From: Hyunsoonleella ulvae
GTDB taxonomy: Bacteria > Bacteroidota > Bacteroidia > Flavobacteriales > Flavobacteriaceae
Direction of reading: 5' to 3'
Length of the DNA stretch: 64,000 bases
NCBI RefSeq assembly: GCF_016827605.1
Contig: NZ_JAEPJQ010000006.1
Coordinates: 62,001 to 126,000, forward strand
Positions 53,901 through 64,000 of the stretch are shown piece after piece; the first letter of the stretch is position 1; the number at the start of each line of letters is the position of its first letter. A model generated the notes under the pieces. That model ran no database searches. It was not told where the DNA came from and worked only from the letters and a program-made list of their open reading frames with translations. The translations under genes and the position numbers were made by a program.

Positions 53901-54151
53901 CTGCCAAGTGTACTTGTTTCTCCAGTAAATGTTACTGTGAAGTCAATACCTGAATTGTCTACATTGGAAAAAGTATTTGTAATAGCACCATCAGGAGTCC
54001 AATTATATTCATTACTGGCTGACGGGGTAGAGGCCCAATCTAATGTAAAGTTCTCTCCGCAACTGGGGGGAGAGTGAAGTTGTGCAAAAACTTTTTGAGA
54101 ATAAAACAAGAGAAATGCCACCAATACAATGACGATAGTAAAATTCTTCAT
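50939..54151 (-). CDS. LamG-domain T9SS-secreted protein 1
   Basis: 1070 residues. Signal peptide (MKNFTIVIVLVAFLLFYSQKVFAQ), an N-terminal jelly-roll-like domain of ~200 residues (CGENFTLDWAS ... FSFC), a LamG/concanavalin-like domain (~235-420, LDFDGVNDYISRSAFLGGKSE, FNNATGTFELFLNGSSI, FEIGRNTYNDNNYFEGSIYE), then a long module of ~500 residues ([51 protein letters not shown]) and a T9SS type A sorting domain (VEMFNILGQSLF, NYIISVEAESGKISKK). Predicted cell-surface or secreted, perhaps polysaccharide- or adhesion-related. Tandem paralogue of the next gene. Confidence 0.9.
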   Translation of the reverse strand: MKNFTIVIVLVAFLLFYSQKVFAQLHSPPSCGENFTLDWASTPSASNEYNWTPDGAITNTFSNVDNSGIDFTVTFTGETSTLGSWGGQTPRVGTSASGGTTENLDLYTTGFSSTGITCTITFSSPIYALSFDLLHVNAGGGHGDMYTISATTVSGGTIYPTFTNSATPSYTSDNTTGVVDANASSTTGTNAMVGVNFSDSDYITSVSFLWEDCSSCSTSRIHGSGLGDFSFCIPQTLDFDGVNDYISRSAFLGGKSEVTMMTWFKMDTGSDGGEIMGQRNFRLYVDANKRLKGFMKTNLGSDIDSPDIPDALLNDNIWYHATLMFNNATGTFELFLNGSSIYNYTTPSLVGLSINNLDDWNTDHDFEIGRNTYNDNNYFEGSIYECRVYDKALNQEQLHRQINQEIENNSGNVRGTVIPKDIEDLSWSDLILYYKMGIIDTGYTPDDSDSNVDGQLHNMRTYQEYTAPLPYITTSSCSGDWSNSSNWEHGSVWDIHNIIPDCAIVQINGDLEIDKDINTVGILLNSGSSLHVTNNSGLFNSWYIKLNGDIDLEGESQLIQNQDSTLDPVSAGTLEKDQQGTADTYTYNYWSSPVGMSNNSTNNNDFSVTDIFENVNFLSSGYNGAASPLGIADYWIWKFSNRLSDDYASWQHVRESGTLKVGEGFTMKGPGSGSISDEQNYVLKGKPNNGDINLTINAGNDYLVGNPYPSAIDAEQFILDNGATIAGPGSTTGTLYFWEHWGGGSHIANEYQGGYATYSLAGGVPAAAIGTTDPDVASGGTPTKIPGRYIPVGQGFFVTAETGGTIKFNNAQRVFQIEDGSSSLFVKGKNSKKSSKNLAPKTEDTRTRIRLGFNSINTLRRQLLVTVDKKATTGVDWGYDSKYIDTQMDDMYWMIGNEKYIIQAIDTITEDTKIPLGIHTKTTGFNSITLDKLENVPDNLEIFLHDKELGIYHDLLQTKYETNIPAGSHLNRFEITFAKAQTLGNDELELENDIEVFFVSEKQAIIIKNPKTKTIKKVEMFNILGQSLFQLQLNSNQENIEYKIPKNIAGNYIISVEAESGKISKKIVIQ

Positions 54152-54161
54152 AATGTAGGTT

Positions 54162-54180
54162 ATTTAGTTGGGGACTAAAT
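54162..54180 (-). promoter_or_regulatory. Leader hairpin next to the start codon, gene 1
   Basis: ATTTAGT-TGGGG-ACTAAAT, ten bases upstream of the start codon at 54151. The equivalent hairpin occurs at 57496-57514 in front of the paralogue, with changed loop and part of the stem. It may govern ribosome access. Confidence 0.55.
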
Positions 54181-54243
54181 ACTTAGGTTGGCTAATGCTT
54201 ATATTTGGTCTAGACAAATATAATTTTTTTATTCATAAAACTA

Positions 54244-54273
54244 CGATAAAAAGCATAAAATATCGATAAAAAG
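54244..54273 (-). promoter_or_regulatory. Paired 20-bp-spaced direct repeats, gene 1
   Basis: CGATAAAAAG at 54244-54253 and 54264-54273, exactly 20 bases apart (CTTTTTATCG on the coding strand), 93-122 bases upstream of the start. The same arrangement occurs in front of the paralogue at 57571-57600. Regulator binding is likely. Confidence 0.55.
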
Positions 54274-54293
54274 TATAATTTGTATTAATAAAC

Positions 54294-57200
54294 TTAATTT
54301 ATGAGTACTTTTTTTGAGATTTTCCCCAAATCGGTTTCAACATTTAGAATAAAATTCCCTGAAATGTTTCCTGGGATACGATACTCTAAGTAATTTTTGT
54401 TGGAATTTGTATTTAAATTGAATAATGATTGTCCAAGGATATTGAACATTTCAACTGATTTTATGGTTTGGGATTTACTATTATTAATTATGATGCAATT
54501 ATTTTCGTTTGAATAATAGATGTCAATCCCTGTTTGGTTATTGTGCTCTTCTGTACTTAAAGTTTGAGCCTTGGAGAATGTAATTTCAAATCTGTTTAAA
54601 TGCTCTCCAGCTTCTAAGTAAGTTTCAAATTTAGATTGTTGTAAATCGTGGTAGAGGTTAAGTTCTTTATCATGTAAATAAATGTCTAGGTTTTTTGTAG
54701 AATTCTCTATGGCATCTATTTTAATGCTGTTTAAGCCGGCTTTATCTGTATGGATACCTAATGGAATTATAGTTTCATCAGTTATAATATTGTCTATGGC
54801 TTGAATTAGATATTTTTCATTGTTTAATATCCAATACATATCGTCAATTTGCGTATCAATATATTTTGAATCGTAGCCCCAGTCTATTCCAGATGTTGCA
54901 TGTTCATCTATAGTTACAAGGAGCTGTCTGTTTAGGTTGTTTACGGAATGAAATCCAATTCTAAGCTTCATCCTTGGGTCTTCAGTAGTACGCGCTTTAT
55001 TTGTTGAGCTATTTTTAAATGCAATTGCGTTGGTGTCATTTTTATTATAGAAAACACGTTGGCTATTATTGAATTGTATTTCCCCATCGGTTTTAGCGGT
55101 TACATAAAACCCTTGGCCAACAGGAATATATCTTTCGGGAATCCTTATAGATACGTTCTCTGTTGTTGCTGTGGTATTAATAATGCCTTTGGTTACGGCA
55201 GGAATACCTCCAGATAGTGAAAATGTAGCATAACCTCCTTGGTAATCGTTAGCAACATGCGAGCCTCCTCCCCAATGTTTCCAGAAGTACAATGTACCAT
55301 TAATGGCTCCTGAACCTGAATCGGGTTTATTATCTAAAAGAAATTGTACGGCATCTATAGCTGAAGGGTAGGGGTTGCCTACCAAGTAGTCATTTCCAGC
55401 ATTTACTACTAAATTAATATTTGCATTATTGGGTTTGCCTTTAAGTATATATCCTTGTTCATTATCATTTGCGACTGAGCCCGGACCTTTCATGGTAAAA
55501 CCTTCCCCAGGTATAATCTCTCCCGTACTTCTAATTTGTTGCCACGAAGCGTAATCATCACTTAGCTTATTACTAAATTTCCATATCCAATAATCAGCAA
55601 TGCCCAAAGGAATCTCAGAGCCATCATAGCCATTGGTTATAAATTCCACACCATCAAAAATATCTTTAACAGTGTAATTGACATTATTTGTTGTAGTGCT
55701 TTGTTTGCTTACTGGTGAGGCCCAATAATTATAGGTATACTTATCAGCGGTACCTTTAATGTCTTGTTCTAAAACCCCACCACTGTTTGGGTCTAACGTA
55801 CTATTTTTGGTTTGTATGAGTTGCCCTCCTCCCTTTAATTTTATGGTTCCATTTAGTTTTAAATACCAAGAGTTAAATAAACCTGTATTGTTGTTTACGG
55901 TAAGGTTTTTTCCTTGGTTTACTATTAATCCTGTGGTTTTTATATTTTCCTTGGTCTCTATATTGCTTTGTATCTCAACAATGGCGTGTTCGGGAACATA
56001 GTTGTGAATGTTCCAAACATCTCCATGTAACCAACTATTGGCATCTTTCCAATCGGTATTATCGGTAGTATTTGTAATGTAGGGTAGTGGTGCTGTATAC
56101 TCTTGGAACGTAGTCATATTGTGTAGTATTCCATTTCTATTGCTAAGAGAACTATCAAAAGCATAACCTGTATCTAAGATGTCCATTTTGTAATAGAGTA
56201 TTAAATCGTTCCAAGCTAAGTCAGCAATATCCTTAGGGATTGTTTCTCCTCTTACATATCCACTATTGTTTTTTATTTTTTGATTTATTTGTTGGTGTAA
56301 TTGGTTGGTATTTAATACTGTTTTATAGATCCTTGACTCATTAATAGATCCTTTAAAATAATTTTTTTTAATTTCGGTGTTTCTGCCTATTTCAAAATCG
56401 TGGTTCGTATTCCAATCAGGGGTGTTGTTAATTGTTGTATTGGTAAGTGTAGCATCGGAATAACTCCAAATACTATTGCCATTTAAATATAAAAGAATAA
56501 TACCGGTGCCTCCATCATACACTACAGCTACATGTTGCCATACATTAGCTTCAATTAGTGCTTCGGTAAGATCGGGAGAAACTATTTCTAAGCCATTATC
56601 AGTTTTTATAAAAGCTCTTAGCTTATTGTTGTTATCTATATATAATCTAAAATTACGTTGCCCTATAATTTCACTTGCATTTGGGTGGCTATCTGCTTTA
56701 ATCCAAGACATCATTGTTATTTGATCATGGCCTCCTAGAAACGCAGGAGTGCTTATATAGTCATCTTCTCCATCAAAGTCTAATGTTTGTGGTGTGCAGA
56801 AACTAAAATTCCCAATGCCTGTGGCATGTGCTTTTTCGGGTGAACAGCTTTCACAATCTTCCCAGAGAATGCTTATACTTGTTATATAGTTTGGGTCAGC
56901 AAAGTTTACGCCTACAATGGGATTTTCTCCAGAGGTTAAATTAGAAACCGCATTCACAATTCCTGTTGTTTCATCAGTGGTATATGAAGGGGAAGGGGAA
57001 TGCGTAAACTTGGGGTAAATTGTATCTCCTTTTGAGTTTTTCCCTGTAATGGTATATTTATCACCGTTTACTTCGTATACGTTGATATGATGTATATCGA
57101 ATGATAAAGCATATATGGGTTTACTAAAAGTTATGGTGCAGGTAATGCCTTCGTTAACGAAGCCATTGCTTAACAAATCGATGCCTTTGTGTAGGTAACT

Positions 57201-57485
57201 TGATTTTGTTCCTACTTTTGGGGTTTGCCCTGCCCAAAATCCTAAAGTGCTTGTTTCTCCAGCAAATGCTATTGTGATATCTACATTAGAATTGTCAACA
57301 TTGGTAAGCACATTTGATAGGGCACCAGAGGGCCAGCCATACTCATTTGAATTTTCTGGGTAGGTTGACCAATTTAATGTAAAATTATTGCCACATTCTG
57401 GAGTATTGTGGAGCTGTGCAAATGTTTTTGAAGTCCAAAAACAGAGAGAGAATATCATCGAAACGATAATAGCAATATGCTTCAT
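54294..57485 (-). CDS. LamG-domain T9SS-secreted protein 2
   Basis: 1063 residues, co-linear paralogue of the gene at 50939: signal peptide (IIVSMIFSLCFWTSKTFAQ), N-terminal domain (CGNNFTLNWST ... FSFC), LamG domain (LDFDGEDDYISTPAFLGGHDQ, GTGIILLYLNGNSIWSY, FEIGRNTEIKKNYFKGSINESR), central module ([48 protein letters not shown]) and T9SS type A domain (VEMFNILGQSLFNLN, KISKKVL). Same predicted fate. The LamG and sorting domains are strongly conserved between the pair. Confidence 0.9.
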   Translation of the reverse strand: MKHIAIIVSMIFSLCFWTSKTFAQLHNTPECGNNFTLNWSTYPENSNEYGWPSGALSNVLTNVDNSNVDITIAFAGETSTLGFWAGQTPKVGTKSSYLHKGIDLLSNGFVNEGITCTITFSKPIYALSFDIHHINVYEVNGDKYTITGKNSKGDTIYPKFTHSPSPSYTTDETTGIVNAVSNLTSGENPIVGVNFADPNYITSISILWEDCESCSPEKAHATGIGNFSFCTPQTLDFDGEDDYISTPAFLGGHDQITMMSWIKADSHPNASEIIGQRNFRLYIDNNNKLRAFIKTDNGLEIVSPDLTEALIEANVWQHVAVVYDGGTGIILLYLNGNSIWSYSDATLTNTTINNTPDWNTNHDFEIGRNTEIKKNYFKGSINESRIYKTVLNTNQLHQQINQKIKNNSGYVRGETIPKDIADLAWNDLILYYKMDILDTGYAFDSSLSNRNGILHNMTTFQEYTAPLPYITNTTDNTDWKDANSWLHGDVWNIHNYVPEHAIVEIQSNIETKENIKTTGLIVNQGKNLTVNNNTGLFNSWYLKLNGTIKLKGGGQLIQTKNSTLDPNSGGVLEQDIKGTADKYTYNYWASPVSKQSTTTNNVNYTVKDIFDGVEFITNGYDGSEIPLGIADYWIWKFSNKLSDDYASWQQIRSTGEIIPGEGFTMKGPGSVANDNEQGYILKGKPNNANINLVVNAGNDYLVGNPYPSAIDAVQFLLDNKPDSGSGAINGTLYFWKHWGGGSHVANDYQGGYATFSLSGGIPAVTKGIINTTATTENVSIRIPERYIPVGQGFYVTAKTDGEIQFNNSQRVFYNKNDTNAIAFKNSSTNKARTTEDPRMKLRIGFHSVNNLNRQLLVTIDEHATSGIDWGYDSKYIDTQIDDMYWILNNEKYLIQAIDNIITDETIIPLGIHTDKAGLNSIKIDAIENSTKNLDIYLHDKELNLYHDLQQSKFETYLEAGEHLNRFEITFSKAQTLSTEEHNNQTGIDIYYSNENNCIIINNSKSQTIKSVEMFNILGQSLFNLNTNSNKNYLEYRIPGNISGNFILNVETDLGKISKKVLIN

Positions 57486-57495
57486 GTTGTAGGTT

Positions 57496-57514
57496 ATTTA
57501 GTTTGGAGCTAAAT
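57496..57514 (-). promoter_or_regulatory. Leader hairpin next to the start codon, gene 2
   Basis: ATTTAG-TTTGGAG-CTAAAT, about ten bases upstream of the start at 57485; matches the position of the hairpin at 54162-54180. Confidence 0.55.
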
Positions 57515-57570
57515 ATTTGTTTGTGTATTAAATAACACTGGGCTAATATAAATATTTCTTTTCATAATAT

Positions 57571-57600
57571 CGATAAAACGTATAAAAATATCGATAAAAA
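57571..57600 (-). promoter_or_regulatory. Paired 21-bp-spaced direct repeats, gene 2
   Basis: CGATAAAA at 57571 and 57592, 21 bases apart; each copy is preceded by AT making ATCGAT. It lies 86-115 bases upstream of the start, the same place as the pair in front of gene 1. Confidence 0.55.
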
Positions 57601-57669
57601 ACATTTCAATGTTTAAAGAACATTTGCAAACACAAACTATTCTAGTTTTTATTTTAGCTTATAATAAAA

Positions 57670-57708
57670 AAGTTAGGACTTTTAGTAGTAACTAAAATAT
57701 CCTAACTT
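57670..57708 (-). terminator. Terminator of the 2081-residue T9SS gene
   Basis: On the minus strand AAGTTAGGA ... TCCTAACTT with an inner TTTTAG/CTAAAA pairing and a T run after it (A run 57665-57671 on plus). It lies about 30 bases past the stop at 57738. Confidence 0.85.
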
Positions 57709-57737
57709 TTAATATAATTTACCTCATATATAGGTTA

Positions 57738-60700
57738 TTATTCTATAATGACTTTTTGAGAAATAGCTTTGTCGTTATCTAGATGCACTTTTACAAGATA
57801 TACACCTGTTGAAACGCCATCTACCTCATGTTCAATTTCGCTTTTATTTGATGCTTCATCAAAATGTTTTAAGGACTGGCTTAGCAAATTGAATATCTCT
57901 ATTGAATTAACAGTTCGTTCTTTTGGGTTTTGAATGATTAGTGTATTTGCATCATTGTGGTAACGAATTTGTACATCATTAAACTCAAAATCATCTGTTC
58001 CAAGTAGTGTACTATCACTACTAAAGGTTATTTCAAATCTATCCTTATATTCTCCTGGCGATAAGTTGATAGAATAGTCACTTTGTTTTAAATCATGATA
58101 TGTATTTAATTCTTTATCATGTAGATAGATGTTTGTACTGCTTTCAATGTTTATCAACTCATTAATCCTTATCGTTGCCATACCTGATTTTGAAATTTTT
58201 AGCCCAAGAGGTAATTGTTGGTTTTCTTCAAAATTATTTACTCCTTGGATAACCAGAGGTGTATCGTTAAAATTCCAATACATGTCTTCATTTCCAACAT
58301 CTAACAAAATGGCATCATATCCAAGATCAAAATCATTTGTAGTTCTCTCATCAACACCAACAAGGAGTTCACGATGGTACCCGTCAGGAGAATCAAACAT
58401 TAATCTAATTTTTTGTCTTTTATCTTTTTCTGTGTTGTTTGCAGTAGATGATTTTTTATTGTTATTACTTTTTACAAAAATAGAGCCTGTATTTGATCCA
58501 GATACAGTTTCTCTCTGGAATACCCTTTGGCTATTTCTAATTAAAATGTTTCCGCCAACAATTGGTTGTGATAACCCAGTTAAGGTTGGGTCGTTTACAG
58601 CTGAAGCAAAGAACCCTTGTCCTACAGGTATGTACCTTTCAGGACGTTTTGTTCCTGTTGCATAAGTTACATTAATTCTAGCATCGTCTGATATAGCCAG
58701 AGTTCCACCAATTAAGGTTAAAGTGGCATAACCACCTTCGTAAGAACTAAGGTTGTGTGTGTTGTCTGAAAAATGATCCCAGAAATATAGGGCACCATTA
58801 ATTACGTTTTGCGTATTGGTTCCTCCATCTGCAGCACTTAGGTTATCTAAAATAAAGGCATTGGCATCTAAGGCAGAAGGGTATGGGTTACCAATTAAGT
58901 AATCGTTATCAACATTTATCAGTAAACTAAAATCGCCATTATTGGGTTGTCCTAAAAATTCATAATTCTGTTCAGGAGTAAGTACACCAGGACCTTTCAT
59001 TGTAAATCCTTGTCCTACCGATATGGTATTTGAGCTTCGTGTGTGTTGCCATTGCGAATAATCGTCGTTTGGTAAATTGGCATAGGTCCATATCCAGTAA
59101 TCTGCATTTTGTAATGGAGATGTCGTTCCATTATACCCTGAAGTTATAAAACCAACATTATTAAACACGCTTGCTACTGTGTAATCCGCATTACTTGTAG
59201 GAGATACAGGAGAACACCAGTAATTGTAAATGTAAGTGCTTGGTACACCTTGTTGGTCTCTTTCTAGAGTACCTGTACTAGTAGTATCAAAATCACTACG
59301 GTCTGATTGTACTAATTGTGATTCTCCTTCTAGATCAAGAGTTCCATCGATTTTTAAATAATGTGTTACGGTTAAGCCTATACCTTCATTAGCAGCTGTG
59401 TCTCCATTCACTTGTAAATCGCCGCTATTTATAATTAAAGCTTGTACAGAACAATCTCTTGTCCTAGTAGCCGTAGGTGAGGCACCAAGATAAGTGTCAT
59501 GGTTTATTTCTACTATATTCCAACTTATTGGTGTAACGCCATCTACAATTGATAAGGCATTAGGTAAATCTACTACCGAATTGTTTAACCAAGTTCCTGT
59601 TGCATCCCATGAACCAGTAGCTTGTGTTTCATAAGGTAAAGGAGCAGTTTGGTAATCCACTGTATTTAAATTTCGTAATGCGCCTTGAATATTATTACCA
59701 GACATATCATCTGTGTTTGTATATGTGTATACTGACATTGGGTAATAGCCAGCCAAATCTGTCCATGGTATACTGCTAATTTCACATTTTGTAATAGTTG
59801 TTGGGATAACATCTCCATATTCTAATGCTAAGGTACTATCATCAATGATTTCTTGATTCATAACATACCTTAATTGATCCACGGAAAGTGCTACATCCCA
59901 AACTCTTACTTCATCAATATTTCCAGCAAAATAATCTGTTGTATTCGGGTCGAAACCGTCAGCAGCAGCCACTAAGAATTTTTGTGAGGTAGCTACTGGT
60001 GCTGGTAAAGCATTTGAAGCAGCTTCTACACCATCTATATACAGTCGTGCAGTTCCACTCTCATAAATTACAGCAACATGGTGCCATTTATTTTCAGGAA
60101 TGACGACAGTAGTATTAACGGTACCTGCTCCTCCGTTCACTGAGAATTCTAATTGTCCAGAGCCATTAATTCTAAGATCGTACCCTTCAGAATCTGCAGC
60201 ATTTCTCTTAGACATGATAGAGGCGTTTATTGTACCTGTATCTCTTTTAATCCATGCAGACATAGTGAACTCTGTGGTATTTAAATCTAAGTTATTTTCC
60301 ATATCTACATAATCCACAACACCATCAAAATACACAGAACGTTCTACCACTATCTGTGGCGCATATCCAAACGTAATGTATTTGGTGCCGTTAAAATTAT
60401 AGTCGGCTTCCAAGTTACCACTGCCATCTGGAGTCATAACTCTGTAATCTGCAGTAGGGTCAAATACACCTGTGTCTGAGATAAACATGTAATAATTCCC
60501 TGGAGGCGTTATGTTTCTTATCGCATTTTGAGGTATTCTTACGCTACAGGATGGAATGTCTCCACCTGTTTCTACTACTTTCCATATACGTTGCATTGCT
60601 ACAAATGATACTGGTGTAGATAATCCAGAAATACCATCACTCATATCTACAGCAACTGATGATGCCGCAAGGTTTAAATCAGCACCATTATTACCCCACA

Positions 60701-63700
60701 TTAGGAATTCCCTATCATTAAAATTTGTCGGATTACTTGTGGTATTATCACTATTTGTATCATAAATATCAGATAACCCAATGGTTAATATGCCTTCAAT
60801 GAGTCCTGTACCGTCAGTAGCATCATTAGAACTACTAGATTGTTTTTGTGTTAATTCAGAGGCATCATCTCTACCTATACCTGCAACATCGTAATTATAA
60901 CCACTGTTGGCGCTTGTATCCCATATTACTGTATCTTGTGAGTCAATATAATCTCTATCATTGAGGTTAACTGCTGTAGTACTAGCTGTATCATGAAGTG
61001 TGATACCATATTTAATACAAAGCGCAGATAGAATTTTATGTTGGTCTGTTGATGAGTTGGCCTGAGAGTAACTTAAAACCTCACCTATTTTCCCATCGAA
61101 GAAGGTGTCGAAAGGGTGTCCGTTTATAGAAATACGCCCACTACCTAAACAATAATATGAATTTAGGTATTCTACGAATGGAAGAATGTCATAAGGGGAA
61201 CTTGAAACATGACCGGTAGCATTATCTATTCTAATTCCATTTTTGTAAATTTCTGTAGACGTATTGGTGGCGTTGTTTTTAATATTGAAAACAATAACTT
61301 CATTATCATAAGAATCTGTTGCGCTGGAATACGTTCTACCCCAGGAGCCTTGAGATCCTAAGCCAGCTAAACTTGTTGGAACTGTACTTACCATGTGGTT
61401 TACCATAGAATTATGCTGGCTGAACCTTTGTGAACCTGCACCAAAATATAAGCCACTACCATCACTATGCATTGTTTCTACAGCATGTCTTCCAGATAAA
61501 GGTGCTTGTGTATTAGATAGTTGGTCGTCTATTACGCCATCAGTTTGTATTACAATAAAATATTCTCTTGCAAAATACCCACCTTTACCTTTCATAACGT
61601 CTTGGTTAGCCTTAACAAAGTCAACATAGGGATTAAAGTTGATGTTATTGGTCGCACTATTATAAAATACAGGACTTGTTGCAGTAACACTTACAGCATC
61701 ATTATCTTGAGCTTGATCTGTCCATGTTGCAATATCTGATCCATCTGTTACTACGCCAATTTCAGAATCAGCTTTTAGCCAGAGTTTCAGGTTATTGGTA
61801 ACACCTCCTGGTGCGTAACTTGGATCAGCAAAAGGCGTGTAAGGATCTCCATGTATAAACACATTATCAAAGTTAAACCCATCACCATTTGCGGTTTGGG
61901 ATGCAAAACGTATTCTAAATTGAACAGTAGCTACATTATCAAGAGCCGAAGGTAAATCAATGCTTGCTTGTTCGGATAAATTTCTTATCGGAGAGAAAGA
62001 CTCAGAACTATTATTTCCGCTCCAGCCATTTACTGCTCCTAATGCGTTTACACTAGCCGAGTTGTACCATTGCGTTCCATCACCCATAGCTCCCAAAGTG
62101 GTCCAAGTAGATCCATTAGTTGAATATTCTATTAGAGCACCATCATTAGCATCTGTATTATAACGTATGTCTATACTAAACTTTAAATTGTAGAAACCAG
62201 TTAAATCTATTACTGGGCTTGTTGCGTATGTATCGGTATTTGTTAAATAGTTGTTGTAGCTATCAGTATACCAGTAATTTGCTTCACATATATCAGTAGT
62301 GTTTGTACCGTGTGTCCATGTTGAGCCAGAGCCACTGTTAGTCATAGTCCATCCTCCATCGTTGTTGTCAAAATTTTCGTAGTAAATGGTGTATGTTGGT
62401 GGGCCGCTAATTCCTGTACCTTGAATATCAAAAGTATAAGGGTTTTCATCTCCATCGTCATTTGCTATAGATACAGTTGCAGTTCTAGTACCTAGAGCGC
62501 TAGGGTCGAATGTAATTTCAAAAGTAGTGCTGCTGCTAGCTGCTATAGTAGCTGAAGGGATACTTGTTACAGTAAAATCTCCTGGGTGAGCACCACCAAT
62601 AGTTATATATGGAGAAGCTCCTGTAAGATTTAAACTAGATACTGTACCTAGGTTTTGAATGGTAAAGGTGTTAGCATTATTACCACTAGTAACTACAATG
62701 CTACCAAAATCTGTGTCGTCGCTTGTATCTGGTGTGGTATCACCATCAGCGATATCAACGCTATTACCTTGAATATTTATTTCTTGTACTGTGGTTATCC
62801 CCGTACCTTGAATATTAAAATTATATGGGTTTTCATCAGAATCATCATTAGCGATACTTACTGTAGCGGTTCTTAAGCCTGTTGCGCTTGGGTTAAATGT
62901 AATGGTAAATGTTGTACTGCCACTGGCAGCTACAGTAGCTGAAGGATTTGCTGTTAGTGTAAAGTCGGCTGCATGGGTTCCGCTAATTGTAATGTAAGGG
63001 GATGGGGCTGTTAAATTTAAGGTTGCAGTACCTGTATTTTGGATGGTAAACGTATTGGCGTTAGTACCAATTGTCACGTCAACATTTCCAAAATCAGTGT
63101 CATCAGATACATCTGGTGTAGTATCTCCATCTGTAATTGTGGTTGCATTACCAATAAGATTTATTTCTGGTTCTGGTGCTGTGTTGTAAAGAGAGATATC
63201 ATCTACGGACATATCACTGTTAAAGCTACTTCCTGTAATACCTTGAATTCTTAATTTGATAGTTTGCCCAGCATAAGCAGCAAGGTTTAACGTAACGGTA
63301 ATCCAAGCGTCTCCATTGGTTGTTTGAACTTGTCCAGTTTGCGACCAAAGATTTGTAGGGTAGGTAACTCCACTATCAGTACTAATGTCTACATTAAGGG
63401 TTCCCATATCTGCTCCATACATGTGGTAGCTAAAGGACAGTTCTGGATTTGTTAGGCCAGTAAGGTCAAAACAAGGACTAAAAAGATTACTAGTATTATT
63501 GTAATTTGAACTTGCTTCCGTATAAATATAATATGTTCCACCGCCAGCACCAGTAGGACCAGTTGCTGATGAAGTGGTTCCACCACTATTAACGGTCCAA
63601 TCAAAATTATCAGTTGTATCTTGAATCCATGCACCAACTGTGTTGGTTTCAAAATCTTCAGTGTATGGAAAACTACTAACTGTTGAACCACAAGGATCTA

Positions 63701-64000
63701 CCCCTGTGCCTTGAATATCAAACGTGTAAGGATTTTCATCAGAATCATCATTTGCAATACTTACGGATGCAGTTCTAAGGCCTGTAGCACTAGGATCAAA
63801 AGTAATTGTAAATGTTGTACTACCGCTAGCAGCTACTGTTGATGCTGGATTAGCCGTAACTGTAAAATCGGCTGCATGAGTACCTGAGATGCTTACTAGA
63901 GGACCACCAGTAAGGTTTAATGTTATAGTACCTGTATTTTGGATGGTAAATATATTTGCATCTGTAGCACCAGTAATATTCACACTACCAAAATCTGTAT
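57738..64000 (-). CDS. Giant T9SS-secreted multi-domain protein (5' truncated)
   Basis: At least 2087 residues; the frame stays open through base 64000, so the start is outside the window and a GTG-like start at 63983 is only an internal Val. Order (numbered from 63983): choice-of-anchor-D repeat (1-97), MAM/jelly-roll-like domain (~100-268), two more anchor-D repeats (~270-525), a second jelly-roll (~530-715), a LamG-like/DUF8202-type region (~725-1215, [22 protein letters not shown]), a classical LamG (~1220-1400, [27 protein letters not shown]), the shared C-terminal module ([38 protein letters not shown]) and a sorting domain ([11 protein letters not shown]). Likely an adhesin or glycan-binding surface protein. 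Confidence 0.9.
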   Translation of the reverse strand, partial: TDFGSVNITGATDANIFTIQNTGTITLNLTGGPLVSISGTHAADFTVTANPASTVAASGSTTFTITFDPSATGLRTASVSIANDDSDENPYTFDIQGTGVDPCGSTVSSFPYTEDFETNTVGAWIQDTTDNFDWTVNSGGTTSSATGPTGAGGGTYYIYTEASSNYNNTSNLFSPCFDLTGLTNPELSFSYHMYGADMGTLNVDISTDSGVTYPTNLWSQTGQVQTTNGDAWITVTLNLAAYAGQTIKLRIQGITGSSFNSDMSVDDISLYNTAPEPEINLIGNATTITDGDTTPDVSDDTDFGNVDVTIGTNANTFTIQNTGTATLNLTAPSPYITISGTHAADFTLTANPSATVAASGSTTFTITFNPSATGLRTATVSIANDDSDENPYNFNIQGTGITTVQEINIQGNSVDIADGDTTPDTSDDTDFGSIVVTSGNNANTFTIQNLGTVSSLNLTGASPYITIGGAHPGDFTVTSIPSATIAASSSTTFEITFDPSALGTRTATVSIANDDGDENPYTFDIQGTGISGPPTYTIYYENFDNNDGGWTMTNSGSGSTWTHGTNTTDICEANYWYTDSYNNYLTNTDTYATSPVIDLTGFYNLKFSIDIRYNTDANDGALIEYSTNGSTWTTLGAMGDGTQWYNSASVNALGAVNGWSGNNSSESFSPIRNLSEQASIDLPSALDNVATVQFRIRFASQTANGDGFNFDNVFIHGDPYTPFADPSYAPGGVTNNLKLWLKADSEIGVVTDGSDIATWTDQAQDNDAVSVTATSPVFYNSATNNINFNPYVDFVKANQDVMKGKGGYFAREYFIVIQTDGVIDDQLSNTQAPLSGRHAVETMHSDGSGLYFGAGSQRFSQHNSMVNHMVSTVPTSLAGLGSQGSWGRTYSSATDSYDNEVIVFNIKNNATNTSTEIYKNGIRIDNATGHVSSSPYDILPFVEYLNSYYCLGSGRISINGHPFDTFFDGKIGEVLSYSQANSSTDQHKILSALCIKYGITLHDTASTTAVNLNDRDYIDSQDTVIWDTSANSGYNYDVAGIGRDDASELTQKQSSSSNDATDGTGLIEGILTIGLSDIYDTNSDNTTSNPTNFNDREFLMWGNNGADLNLAASSVAVDMSDGISGLSTPVSFVAMQRIWKVVETGGDIPSCSVRIPQNAIRNITPPGNYYMFISDTGVFDPTADYRVMTPDGSGNLEADYNFNGTKYITFGYAPQIVVERSVYFDGVVDYVDMENNLDLNTTEFTMSAWIKRDTGTINASIMSKRNAADSEGYDLRINGSGQLEFSVNGGAGTVNTTVVIPENKWHHVAVIYESGTARLYIDGVEAASNALPAPVATSQKFLVAAADGFDPNTTDYFAGNIDEVRVWDVALSVDQLRYVMNQEIIDDSTLALEYGDVIPTTITKCEISSIPWTDLAGYYPMSVYTYTNTDDMSGNNIQGALRNLNTVDYQTAPLPYETQATGSWDATGTWLNNSVVDLPNALSIVDGVTPISWNIVEINHDTYLGASPTATRTRDCSVQALIINSGDLQVNGDTAANEGIGLTVTHYLKIDGTLDLEGESQLVQSDRSDFDTTSTGTLERDQQGVPSTYIYNYWCSPVSPTSNADYTVASVFNNVGFITSGYNGTTSPLQNADYWIWTYANLPNDDYSQWQHTRSSNTISVGQGFTMKGPGVLTPEQNYEFLGQPNNGDFSLLINVDNDYLIGNPYPSALDANAFILDNLSAADGGTNTQNVINGALYFWDHFSDNTHNLSSYEGGYATLTLIGGTLAISDDARINVTYATGTKRPERYIPVGQGFFASAVNDPTLTGLSQPIVGGNILIRNSQRVFQRETVSGSNTGSIFVKSNNNKKSSTANNTEKDKRQKIRLMFDSPDGYHRELLVGVDERTTNDFDLGYDAILLDVGNEDMYWNFNDTPLVIQGVNNFEENQQLPLGLKISKSGMATIRINELINIESSTNIYLHDKELNTYHDLKQSDYSINLSPGEYKDRFEITFSSDSTLLGTDDFEFNDVQIRYHNDANTLIIQNPKERTVNSIEIFNLLSQSLKHFDEASNKSEIEHEVDGVSTGVYLVKVHLDNDKAISQKVIIE
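62410..64000 (-). repeat. Choice-of-anchor-D coding repeats
   Basis: Three similar units of about 380 bp at about 62410-62790, 62800-63180 and 63700-64000 (cut by the window), each containing a CCTTGAATAT...TTTTCATC block and TCATCATT. They encode DFG...[17 protein letters not shown] and FDIQGTG-type segments. Repeats are obvious at both DNA and protein levels. Confidence 0.75.

Noticed and set aside
50939-57485. Tandem LamG genes as an assembly duplication
   Set aside because: The two proteins differ throughout, including indels and changed domains of low identity, so they are true diverged paralogues.

Overview
The window is a contiguous piece of chromosome from a low-GC Bacteroidetes, almost certainly a marine or otherwise aerobic member of the Flavobacteriaceae. 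The evidence is the AT-rich base composition, promoters of the Bacteroidetes type (TTTG, about 19 to 21 bases, then TAnnTTTG), type IX secretion (T9SS) C-terminal sorting domains, TPR-containing histidine kinases, LytTR regulators, the rpsF-rpsR-rplI order without ssb, and several small families typical of Flavobacteriia (DUF6503, DUF6495). There is no plasmid or phage structure and no recognisable transposase. Both window edges cut through genes.

Layout. 1-2092: the end of an oligopeptide-type ABC permease, a TlpA-like lipoprotein and tpiA. 2093-7309: an accessory block with palindromic repeats, a small lipoprotein, a TPR histidine kinase overlapping its NarL-type response regulator, and an FG-GAP T9SS protein; two identical 46-bp dyads bracket the two-component pair. 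7352-8492: prmA and clpS. 8555-12666 (minus): a Crp/Fnr regulator followed by two half-size YeeE/YedE proteins, a TauE/SafE permease and a persulfide-dioxygenase/rhodanese protein, i.e. a sulfane-sulfur module. 12744-12929: tRNA-Arg(ACG) whose 3' end is repeated 109 bp downstream. 13317-19022: a regulatory cluster (sigma70-region-4-like protein, LytTR protein, sigma54 activator, TauD-like protein with an altered metal triad, HisKA_2 kinase) with two sigma54-type promoters. 19229-23218 (minus): a probable operon of DUF1348, katG, a diverged second DUF1348 and an isochorismatase-like hydrolase. 23732-26828 (minus): gap, a mercuric-reductase-like flavoprotein and a TIGR04283-like glycosyltransferase. 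These two operons share a duplicated leader of about 250 bp. 26829-28308 is gene-poor but hides a 50-residue conserved gene. 28309-30311: BlaR1/BlaI pair with an operator.

30481-50868 is mostly core housekeeping: Ca/Na antiporter, purA, a Fur-family regulator, RelA/SpoT, rdgB, HPF, rlmH, nadC, YihY, priA, a LytTR response regulator, rpsF-rpsR-rplI, a glycerophosphodiesterase and hisS. 50939-64000 (minus) holds three very large T9SS-secreted proteins that share a C-terminal module of several hundred residues. The first two are tandem paralogues with conserved leaders (paired 20-21 bp direct repeats plus a hairpin next to the start codon). The third adds choice-of-anchor-D repeats and runs off the window.

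The parts most likely to hold undescribed biology are the sigma54 cluster with its histidine-less TauD-like protein, the duplicated-leader katG and gap operons, the dyad-bracketed two-component/FG-GAP block, and the shared leader architecture of the T9SS giants. All of this was read from sequence alone; no database search was run.
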